From Pseudomonadota bacterium (GTDB lineage: Bacteria > Pseudomonadota > Alphaproteobacteria > Rhizobiales > Segnochrobactraceae), in contig JAEZMP010000340.1 in NCBI GenBank assembly GCA_023442215.1, positions 1-7,125 on the forward strand: 7,125 nt of DNA. Direction: 5' to 3'. The position numbers were made by a program, and so were the translations under genes. Positions 1-5,563 of the stretch are shown piece after piece. The number at the start of each line of letters is the position of its first letter. Positions within the stretch are counted from its first letter, which is position 1. Under the pieces are notes generated by a model. That model ran no database searches. It saw nothing but the letters and a program-made list of their open reading frames with translations, and had not been told where the DNA came from.

Positions 1-468
1 GCGATGTCCGACCGCATCGTCGTCATGAACACCGGCGGCATCGAGCAGATCGGCTCGCCGAAGGAGATCTACTACGCGCCGCGCACCCCGTTCGTCGCCG
101 GCTTCTTCGGCGACAACAATCGGATCGTGGCGAAGGTCGTGGCGGGCGGCCGGATCGAGGCACCGTTCATCGATCTGCCGCTTCCCCAGGGGCGGGAGGC
201 GACGCCACGGCCCGTTCTGCTCGCAATCCGCCCGGAACTCGTCACGCTCGATGCGCGACCCGGCGCCATCGAAATCGCCTGCGTCGTCGACGAAGTGGCC
301 TTCGGCGGCGCGATCAGCCACGTTCGGCTGCGGCCGCTGGCGGCACCCGACGAGCGCCTCGTTGCGAAGCTGACGAGCGCGCGCGATCCGAGGGGCCTTG
401 AGCCCGGCGCGGCCGTGACGGTGTCCGTCGCTCCGGCCGATATCGCGATCGTGGAGACGGCGCCGTGA
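1..468 (+). CDS. ABC transporter ATP-binding protein, spermidine/putrescine (PotA) type, 3' part only
   Basis: This is the C-terminal 155 residues of an importer ATPase; the gene starts before the window. The first codon (Ala) followed by MSDRIVVMNTGG matches the segment just after the H-loop of these ATPases, usually EALAMSDRI. It continues with IEQIGSPKEIYYAPRTPFVA and FFGDNN, the standard end of the nucleotide-binding domain in PotA/FbpC/UgpC-like proteins. From about residue 45 the fragment is a TOBE-type regulatory domain, with the usual RPE motif in LLAIRPELVTL. Walker A, Walker B and the signature motif lie outside the window. The protein would sit on the cytoplasmic face and drive uptake through the two permeases downstream. 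Its stop codon overlaps the next gene's GTG by 4 bp, so translation is probably coupled. The in-frame ATG at position 4 is an internal methionine, not the start. The substrate cannot be told from this subunit. Confidence 0.95.
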   Translation, partial: AMSDRIVVMNTGGIEQIGSPKEIYYAPRTPFVAGFFGDNNRIVAKVVAGGRIEAPFIDLPLPQGREATPRPVLLAIRPELVTLDARPGAIEIACVVDEVAFGGAISHVRLRPLAAPDERLVAKLTSARDPRGLEPGAAVTVSVAPADIAIVETAP

Positions 469-1331
469 CCGCGCGGGGCCTCGCTCACGGCGGACGCCCC
501 GTCACGCGGGCGGTTGCGTTCGCCGCCGTCATGGCGGTGCCGATCCTCATCGTCGTGGTGCCGATTTCCGGCTTCTTCGCGATGTCGTTCTGGCATGTGG
601 AAGGTCAGAAAATCGTTCGCGACTGGTCGTTCGCGAATTACGAGGCCTTCTTCTCGAGCCCCGCCTATTGGCTGACATTTCTCTACACGCTGGAACTTTG
701 CCTCGAGGTGACGGCGATCGGCCTCGCCGTCGGCTATCCCGTCGCCTATTTCATCTGGAAGCGGCGCGGCCGGCTGCGCTACGCGCTCCTTCTCCTGTTC
801 GTCATGCCGCTCTTCATGAGCTACATCGTGAAGATCTACACGATGCGGTCGATCCTCGGGCTCGACGGCCTGCTGAACCGGTCGCTCGTCGCGAGCGGCA
901 TCTTGCAGGCGCCGAGCCTCGTCTTCCTCTACAACCGGCCCGCCATCCTGATCACCATGGCGGTGATCTTCCTGCCGTTCGTCATCCTGCCGATCTTTCT
1001 CTCGCTCGAACGCATCCCGGGCAACCTGATCCAGGCCTCGGCCGATCTCGGAGCGGGGGCGGGGACCACCTTCCGCCACATCGTGCTGCCGCTTTCGCTG
1101 CCGGGCACGCTCGCCGGCGCCCTGTTCGCCTTCGTGCTGGCGCTCGGAGACTTCATCACCCCGCAGATGGTGGGTGGCCCCTCCGGCTTCACCTTCGGCA
1201 GGGTGATCTGGTCGCAGTTCGGGCTCGCCTACAACTGGCCGTTCGGCTCGGCGCTCGGCGTCGTCCTGTTCCTCATCGCGCTCCTCGCCATCCTCGTCGG
1301 TGGCTGGGCCGCCGGCCGGCAGAGGGTTTGA
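465..1331 (+). CDS. ABC transporter permease, PotB type
   Basis: This 288-residue integral inner-membrane protein is the first permease of a spermidine/putrescine-type importer. About six hydrophobic segments are visible, near residues 18-42, 70-95, 106-125, 158-180, 212-234 and 260-282. The EAA loop that docks on the ATPase is at 189-210: QASADLGAGAGTTFRHIVLP. Glutamine 190 stands where glutamate usually begins this motif. GDFITPQMVGG at 228-238 is typical of PotB/PotB-like permeases. The GTG start at 465 forms a GTGA overlap with the ATPase stop codon, and the reading frame and length fit the family. The gene ends 4 bp before the second permease. Family assignment is firm. PotB-like permeases also serve opines, amino-acid derivatives and other small solutes, so polyamine uptake should not be assumed. 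Confidence 0.93.
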   Translation: MTARGLAHGGRPVTRAVAFAAVMAVPILIVVVPISGFFAMSFWHVEGQKIVRDWSFANYEAFFSSPAYWLTFLYTLELCLEVTAIGLAVGYPVAYFIWKRRGRLRYALLLLFVMPLFMSYIVKIYTMRSILGLDGLLNRSLVASGILQAPSLVFLYNRPAILITMAVIFLPFVILPIFLSLERIPGNLIQASADLGAGAGTTFRHIVLPLSLPGTLAGALFAFVLALGDFITPQMVGGPSGFTFGRVIWSQFGLAYNWPFGSALGVVLFLIALLAILVGGWAAGRQRV

Positions 1332-1335
1332 GGCC

Positions 1336-2142
1336 ATGCGCAAATCCCGTCTGGAACGCCTCGTCGAGATCGGCCTCGGGTTCGTCGCGTTCGCCGCCTT
1401 CCTCGTGCTCTATGCCCCGGTCGGCATCTCCGCGCTGTTCTCGATCGTGCCGATCGATCGCGCCGGCATCCACTGGCACGAAGCCACCCTCGCCTGGTAC
1501 GGGCGGCTCGCCGGCAACGCATCGGTCATCGGCGCGGTCGAAGTCACGCTCGCCGTCGGCGTCCTCTCGGTCGCGCTCGCCACCGTGCTCGCGCTCGTGC
1601 TCGCGTTCTATGTGGAATGGGAGGGCGCGGTCGCGCGGCGGTTCGTCGAGGTCGTCGTCTATCTGCCGTTCCTGATGCCGCCCATCATCACCGGTCTCGC
1701 GCTTCTCGTCTTTCTCGATCAGCTCGGGATCTCGCGCGGTGCCGCGACGATCGTGATCGGCCACACCGCGCTCGTCCTCGCCGTGCTCTATCGGCTCGTG
1801 CTGACGCGACTGCGCGCGCTGCCGCGAACGCTGGTCGAGGCATCCGCCGATCTCGGCGCCACGCGCTGGCAGACCTTCCGCCATGTGCTTTGGCCGCAGC
1901 TCCGGTCGGCGGTGGCGACCGGCGCGGTGCTCGCCCTGACGCTGTCGTTCGACGAGACGCTGATCACCGTCTTTCTCGCCGGAGACGCGACGACGCTGCC
2001 GCTGCGCCTGTGGGGCATGATGCGGGTCGGCTTCACCCCGGAGATCAACGCCCTGGTGACGCTGGTGCTCGTCGTCTCGATCGCGCTGGCGCTCGTCGTC
2101 GTCGGCCGCCTCAAATCGCTCGGTCGGATGGAGGAAACATGA
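1336..2142 (+). CDS. ABC transporter permease, PotC type
   Basis: This is the second permease of the same importer, 268 residues. The ATG at 1336 is chosen because AGAGGG (1321-1326) lies a suitable distance upstream. An earlier in-frame ATG at 1300 would add 12 residues inside the previous gene, without a ribosome site. A basic N-terminus (MRKSRLERL) leads into the first membrane segment at about 12-38. Further hydrophobic segments lie near 64-92, 105-127, 136-158, 192-215 and 237-257. The EAA loop is at 168-189 and is canonical (EASADLGATRWQTFRHV). SFDETLITVFLAG at 204-216 matches the PotC-type signature SFDE. The stop codon overlaps the SDR start as ATGA, which ties transporter and enzymes into one transcription unit. 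A heterodimer with the upstream permease is the expected arrangement. Confidence 0.93.
   Translation: MRKSRLERLVEIGLGFVAFAAFLVLYAPVGISALFSIVPIDRAGIHWHEATLAWYGRLAGNASVIGAVEVTLAVGVLSVALATVLALVLAFYVEWEGAVARRFVEVVVYLPFLMPPIITGLALLVFLDQLGISRGAATIVIGHTALVLAVLYRLVLTRLRALPRTLVEASADLGATRWQTFRHVLWPQLRSAVATGAVLALTLSFDETLITVFLAGDATTLPLRLWGMMRVGFTPEINALVTLVLVVSIALALVVVGRLKSLGRMEET
2130..2136 (+). promoter_or_regulatory. Ribosome binding site for the SDR gene
   Basis: GGAGGAA lies inside the last codons of the PotC-type permease, just before the ATG at 2139. The gap is short, about 3-4 bases, but the match to the Shine-Dalgarno consensus is strong and the ATGA overlap favours coupled re-initiation. The alternative in-frame ATG at 2175, residue 13, has no comparable site upstream. 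Confidence 0.6.
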
Positions 2143-2945
2143 GTGCGGAGCGCCCGAACGCAGAGACCGGCGCGATGCGCCTGCGGGATCGCGTCGCCGT
2201 CGTGACCGGAGGGGCGCGCGGCATCGGCCGCGGCATCGCCGAGCGCTTCGCCGCGGAGGGCGCCCACGTTGTCGTCGCCGACATCGATGCGGCGGAGGCG
2301 GAAATCGTCGCCGCGGCACTCGGCCCGACCGCGCTCGCCGTGCGCGTCGATATCGCCGACGCCGCCTCGATCGCCGCGCTTGCCGAGGCGGTGGCGGCAC
2401 GCTACGGACGCTGCGAAATCCTCGTCAACAACGCCGCGATCCTCGATGCGGTCGGGTTCGCCGATCTGACGTTCGAGACCTACCGGCGCGTCATCGACAT
2501 CAACCAGGACGGTGCCATCCGGGTGACGCTGGCTCTGCTTCCGCTGCTTCGGAGGGGTGGAGAGGGCAGGCGCATCCTCAACATCGCCTCGATCCAGGGG
2601 ATGCGGGGCGCGCGCGACGCACTGGCCTATTCGACCGCCAAGGGCGCCATCGTCAATTTCACCCGGTCGCTCGCCTGCGATCTCGCCGACGAGGGGATCG
2701 TCGTGAACGCGCTGTCGCCCGGCTTCATAGACACCCGTATGGCTCTGCTGCCGGACGGCTCGGGCCATGAGCACGACACGGACTGGTTCAAGGACATCTA
2801 CATCCGATATGGGCGCATTCCGCTGCGCCGCGCCGGCACGCCAGCCGATATCGCCGGCCCCGCCTTCTTTCTCTGCTCCGATGATGCCCGCTATGTGACC
2901 GGCCAGATCGTGCTGGTCGACGGCGGCGTCTCCGCCACCTTCTGA
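2139..2945 (+). CDS. Short-chain dehydrogenase/reductase (SDR), classical, NAD-type
   Basis: This 268-residue soluble oxidoreductase has the full classical SDR pattern. TGGARGIG at 23-30 is the cofactor-binding glycine motif. Asp48 ends the second strand (VVADID), which in this family favours NAD(H) over NADP(H). NNAA is at 97-100. The catalytic tetrad is Asn122, Ser151, Tyr164 and Lys168 (YSTAK). SPGFIDT at 193-199 and the C-terminal VTGQIVLVDGG are typical of 3-oxoacyl-ACP-reductase-like and sugar/polyol dehydrogenases. The start at 2139 overlaps the permease stop. A shorter protein from Met13 is possible, since the first 12 residues precede the usual SDR start. Given a transporter on one side and an acid-sugar dehydratase-like protein on the other, oxidation of a sugar, or of a deoxy-keto acid intermediate, is a reasonable inference. 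The substrate is unknown. Confidence 0.93.
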   Translation: MSAERPNAETGAMRLRDRVAVVTGGARGIGRGIAERFAAEGAHVVVADIDAAEAEIVAAALGPTALAVRVDIADAASIAALAEAVAARYGRCEILVNNAAILDAVGFADLTFETYRRVIDINQDGAIRVTLALLPLLRRGGEGRRILNIASIQGMRGARDALAYSTAKGAIVNFTRSLACDLADEGIVVNALSPGFIDTRMALLPDGSGHEHDTDWFKDIYIRYGRIPLRRAGTPADIAGPAFFLCSDDARYVTGQIVLVDGGVSATF

Positions 2946-2953
2946 GGGGTTTC

Positions 2954-4108
2954 ATGTCGTCGTCTTTCAAGATCCGCTCGATCCGGTCCGTTCCCCTTCT
3001 CGGCGAGAGCCCCAAGGGGGGGTGGACCAACGAGATCGCCCCGGAGGATTCCGTCCACGCGCTCGTCGCGGTCCATACCGAGGCGGGCGTCACCGGTTAC
3101 GGCTCGGTGTTCACCGACGGCCGGCTGGTCGCCGCCGCGCTCGCCGTGCTGGAGCCGCTGTGGCGCGGCGAGACGGCGCTGGAGCCCGAGCGCCTGACCG
3201 AGAAGCTGCACCAGAACACGTTCTGGATGGGCCGCGGCGGCACGCTGACCCACACCATCAGCGGCATCGACATCGCGCTCTGGGATATCCTCGGCAAGGC
3301 GACGGGGCAGCCCGTCGGCCGGCTTCTCGGCGGCACTCATGCGACGACCGCGATGCCCTATTGCTCGCTTCTGATGGAAGAGCCGGACGTCATGAAGGAC
3401 GTCGTGGCGCGCTATCACGACCAGGGCTTTCGCGCCTTCAAGATCGGCTGGGGGCCGTTCGGCCGGCGCGACGACGCCCGTCTCGACGAGGCGATCGTGC
3501 GGGCCGCGCGCGAGGGGATCGGCGCGGATTGCCGCCTGTTCGTCGATGCCGGCGCGAGCGATGCGTTCTGGCCGAACGGCCTGAAATGGGCGATCCGCAC
3601 CGCGGACATGCTCAAGGACTACGATGTCGGCTGGTTCGAGGAGGCCCTGGTGCCGGACGCGCTGGAGGACTTCAAGACGCTGCGGCGGGCGAGCGCGGTG
3701 CCGATCGCCGGCGGCGAGGTCCTGACCCGGCGGCAGTCCTTCATCCCGTTCCTCACCGGCGGCGCCTTCGACATCGTCCAGCCCGACGCCACCAAGGTCG
3801 GCGGCCTCAGCGAGCAGCGGCGCATCGCCTGGCTCGCGCAGGATTTCGGCGTCCGCTATGTCGGCCACGGCTGGAACACGGCGCTCGGCGTCGCCGCCGA
3901 CCTTCAGCTGGCCGCCGCGCTGCCGAATGTCGATCTCGTCGAATTCATCGGCGGCAGTGCCTATGTGGACGGGCTTCTTGCCGAGCCGTTCCGGCTCGAC
4001 GAGGCCGGGCGCCTCGCGATCCCCGACGCGCCCGGCCTCGGCATCGCCCTCGATCGCGACAAGGTCGCGCGCTACACCCCCGATCCCTCGCCGCTGTTCG
4101 AGCCGTGA
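2954..4108 (+). CDS. Enolase-superfamily protein, mandelate racemase subgroup (probable acid-sugar dehydratase)
   Basis: This protein has 384 residues, normal for the family. An N-terminal capping domain (about 5-125, including SGIDIALWDILGKATGQP) is followed by the TIM-barrel domain. Compared with Pseudomonas mandelate racemase, the magnesium ligands are Asp198 (FVDAG), Glu229 (WFEE) and Glu255 (AGGE). The His-Asp dyad is Asp278 (QPDATK) and His305 (VGHGWN), 27 residues apart as in the racemase (D270/H297). Lys163 (AFKIGW) takes the place of the catalytic Lys166. Ala161 replaces the first lysine of the usual KxK pair, and Gly200 replaces Asn of DxN. Such proteins abstract the proton alpha to a carboxylate, and most mandelate racemase-subgroup members dehydrate sugar acids. 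GAGGGG at 2944-2949 is the ribosome site. The gene starts 8 bp after the SDR and probably ends the operon. Racemase or cycloisomerase activity remains possible. Confidence 0.92.
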   Translation: MSSSFKIRSIRSVPLLGESPKGGWTNEIAPEDSVHALVAVHTEAGVTGYGSVFTDGRLVAAALAVLEPLWRGETALEPERLTEKLHQNTFWMGRGGTLTHTISGIDIALWDILGKATGQPVGRLLGGTHATTAMPYCSLLMEEPDVMKDVVARYHDQGFRAFKIGWGPFGRRDDARLDEAIVRAAREGIGADCRLFVDAGASDAFWPNGLKWAIRTADMLKDYDVGWFEEALVPDALEDFKTLRRASAVPIAGGEVLTRRQSFIPFLTGGAFDIVQPDATKVGGLSEQRRIAWLAQDFGVRYVGHGWNTALGVAADLQLAAALPNVDLVEFIGGSAYVDGLLAEPFRLDEAGRLAIPDAPGLGIALDRDKVARYTPDPSPLFEP

Positions 4109-4127
4109 GGTGTCGCAGGATCGCGAT

Positions 4128-4158
4128 GGTTCAGCCGATCGTAAGGGTTCAGCCGATC
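4128..4158. repeat. Short tandem repeat at the convergent gene ends
   Basis: The 13-bp sequence GGTTCAGCCGATC occurs at 4128-4140 and again at 4146-4158, a period of 18 bp. The second copy contains the stop codon and last codons of the minus-strand epimerase gene; the first lies just beyond it in the 40-bp gap between convergent genes. This looks like a local duplication of that gene's 3' end. Confidence 0.8.
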
Positions 4159-5150
4159 TCCTCGGCTGCGATCGAATAGCGGATCTCGACATCCCGCCCG
4201 GGTTCGATCGCCAGCGTGGTCGCGATCCCCCTCTCCGAGATCGGATTGGACGTCCGGGACAGCGTCTCGGCGAAGTCGAACGCCGAGGCGATCGGCTCGA
4301 TGCCGAGGCCCCGATAGCGGCCTCCCCAGGGGGCGGATTGAAGCGCCCGGTCGCTGATCCAGATCTGGCAGGAGGGCAGCAGCGTCCGGTCCCAGTCGAG
4401 CACGAGCCGCGCCGCCTCGTGCGCGAAGGTGACGGCGACCGGCCCCCGCGCGCCGCAAAGCTGCACGACATCCTCGATGGGGCGCGCCTTGGGCAGGCGG
4501 CTGAGATCGACGCTGCCCCCGTTCGCGGCTGGCACCGCATCGAGCCGGGTGAAGCTCTGGCCGCTGGCCGCGATCATGGCATCGCCGGGCACGGCGGCCG
4601 GGTAGGTGAGGCCGAACGCGAAGTCCGCCGACAGTTCGAGCCCGTCCACCGGTGCCGCCAGCGTCAAGATCGGGTGCAGGCCCACGGAAACGTCGGCCGC
4701 CCGGCGGGCTTCGATCCGCAATGAAAGGTGGACGACCGGCCGTTCGGGATCGACGGCGATCGTTCGCTCGAGGCCGCGCACCGGGTGGTCGGCGGGATAG
4801 GGCAGGGCGAAGCGCAGAGCCCGTTCGGTCTTCTCCGTGAGCGTCCACACCGCGTTCGCGGCAGGGCCGTGGGGAATGGGGTTGCTGTCCTCGATGGGCA
4901 GCCCCTCCCACTCCGGCGCGACGGCGTCGAGCGGTCCCCCGACGCCGAACGGCAGGCAGGCGAATTCGGCCCCGAGATCACGCAGATGGGGCGCCAGCGC
5001 GTCGAGCCCGTCGCCGCCGATCCACGGCGCCCGCGCGAACGGCTCGAACCGCCGTCCGGACGGCAGACGAAACGACACCCAGCGCATCATGGCGCCGGTT
5101 TCACCGATCGCGAGCGCCCCGAAGTCCCACTCCAGACGATGCTCGTTCAT
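4149..5150 (-). CDS. Aldose 1-epimerase (galactose mutarotase-like) family protein
   Basis: This 333-residue soluble protein appears to have the galactose-mutarotase fold. Candidate active-site residues sit in the expected order: His94 (NPIPHGPAA), His159 (VGLHPIL) and Glu285 (GLGIEPIAS). In the family, two histidines and a late glutamate serve as acid and base in opening and closing the sugar ring. Tryptophans and the tail (TTLAIEPGRDVEIRYSI) also fit the beta-sandwich family, but the motifs are divergent and it may be an epimerase-like protein of changed specificity. The ATG at 5150 is preferred over the TTG at 5165, because GAGGGGG lies 6 bases before the ATG and overlaps the extra codons. 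The gene converges on the dehydratase gene with 40 bp between them. A mutarotase beside an SDR and a dehydratase suggests supply of the right anomer to a sugar dehydrogenase, an inference from context. Confidence 0.83.
   Translation of the reverse strand: MNEHRLEWDFGALAIGETGAMMRWVSFRLPSGRRFEPFARAPWIGGDGLDALAPHLRDLGAEFACLPFGVGGPLDAVAPEWEGLPIEDSNPIPHGPAANAVWTLTEKTERALRFALPYPADHPVRGLERTIAVDPERPVVHLSLRIEARRAADVSVGLHPILTLAAPVDGLELSADFAFGLTYPAAVPGDAMIAASGQSFTRLDAVPAANGGSVDLSRLPKARPIEDVVQLCGARGPVAVTFAHEAARLVLDWDRTLLPSCQIWISDRALQSAPWGGRYRGLGIEPIASAFDFAETLSRTSNPISERGIATTLAIEPGRDVEIRYSIAAEEIG
4150..4168 (-). other. Hairpin over the end of the epimerase gene
   Basis: CAGCCGA (4150-4156) and TCGGCTG (4162-4168) form a perfect 7-bp inverted repeat with a 5-base loop. 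It covers the last codons and stop of the minus-strand gene. No run of T follows on either strand, so it is not a standard intrinsic terminator. It could protect the 3' end of a transcript or act in factor-dependent termination, or be chance in GC-rich DNA. Confidence 0.35.
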
Positions 5151-5156
5151 GCCACG

Positions 5157-5163
5157 CCCCCTC
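5157..5163 (-). promoter_or_regulatory. Ribosome binding site that sets the epimerase start
   Basis: On the minus strand GAGGGGG is followed by six bases and then ATG (5150-5148). The upstream in-frame TTG at 5165 has its own codons running through this site, which makes the ATG the more likely start. Confidence 0.6.
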
Positions 5164-5398
5164 AACGCCGTCCCGAACCGCCATGTGCTCCGGCAGCGCG
5201 GCCGACCGTCCGAAGTCTACGCGCATTGCCCCTCCCGATCACCTCCCCGCCCATCTCGCCGACGACGACATGAACCGGCCCACGGTGGCGGGCCGACGAA
5301 TACGGGATCGTGCGCATCGCTCCCGGCGGCCTCCTCCGCAGGGCGCCGCGCCTGGTCCTGTCAGTTCCCATTCGTACAAGCGGAAGGGCGCGACCATC

Positions 5399-5417
5399 GG
5401 GACGGGGGAAGGGGGGG
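5399..5417 (+). other. G-rich tract, possible G-quadruplex
   Basis: The plus strand has runs of three, five and seven G separated only by AC and AA. The seven-G run can supply two runs of three, so four stacked G-runs with loops of 1-4 bases are possible. It sits right at the change from GC-rich cluster to lower-GC DNA, between two divergent genes. Whether it folds or matters is not shown. Confidence 0.45.
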
Positions 5418-5438
5418 ATAGGACTGGCCACTCCTTTG

Positions 5439-5467
5439 TTGCAACTATAGAGTAGCAGTCATTTAGA
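5439..5467 (+). promoter_or_regulatory. Weak candidate promoter for the metallopeptidase gene
   Basis: TTGCAA (5439-5444) and TTTAGA (5462-5467) are separated by 17 bases and resemble a sigma-70 -35/-10 pair, with about four and three matches to consensus. Start of transcription would fall near 5475, leaving a leader of about 90 bases before the ATG at 5564. Many such pairs occur by chance in DNA of this composition. Confidence 0.2.
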
Positions 5468-5563
5468 AGTAGGGCCTGTGACCTCTCAAGCGCTTCGCTC
5501 ATCGATGGGTGGCTTTGGTCCGCTGCAAATCCTGAGCGTGAAGCAGAGGATCGCTTTCAACGC

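Larger units (their letters stand above)
5151..5563. other. Divergent intergenic region crossing the composition break
   Basis: These 413 bases separate the minus-strand epimerase gene from the plus-strand metallopeptidase gene. I see no convincing gene. The first 270 or so bases are GC-rich like the catabolic cluster and presumably carry the leader and promoter of the epimerase gene, though no clear -35/-10 pair stands out. A G-rich tract lies at 5399-5417. From about 5420 the composition drops and includes the 8-bp palindrome GTTGCAAC (5438-5445). The segment 5456-5563 is open in the frame of the metallopeptidase gene but has no usual start codon. No tRNA or recognisable attachment site was found. 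Confidence 0.6.

Noticed and set aside
72..1343. Long minus-strand frame of 423 codons opposite the permease gene
   Set aside because: It lies antisense to clear ABC transporter genes and its product is a low-complexity mix of Arg, Glu, Asp and Ala, the usual shadow of GC-rich coding DNA.
2891..4540. Minus-strand frame of 549 codons opposite the SDR and enolase-superfamily genes
   Set aside because: It spans two convergent real genes in the wrong frame and has no recognisable domain; the opposite-strand enzymes have full catalytic motifs.
5239..5502. Minus-strand frame of 87 codons with an ATG at 5502, and an overlapping one at 5162-5431
   Set aside because: Both are short, cross the composition break or the epimerase leader, lack a clear ribosome site and show no family motif. 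The stretch near 5351-5382 looked vaguely familiar as an alphaproteobacterial non-coding sequence, but I cannot support a name.
5151..5563. tRNA gene or attachment site at the composition break
   Set aside because: I looked for a cloverleaf, a CCA-like 3' end and a tRNA T-arm sequence on both strands and found none. A short inverted pair GACTG/CAGTC (5422-5426, 5456-5460) is too weak to call.
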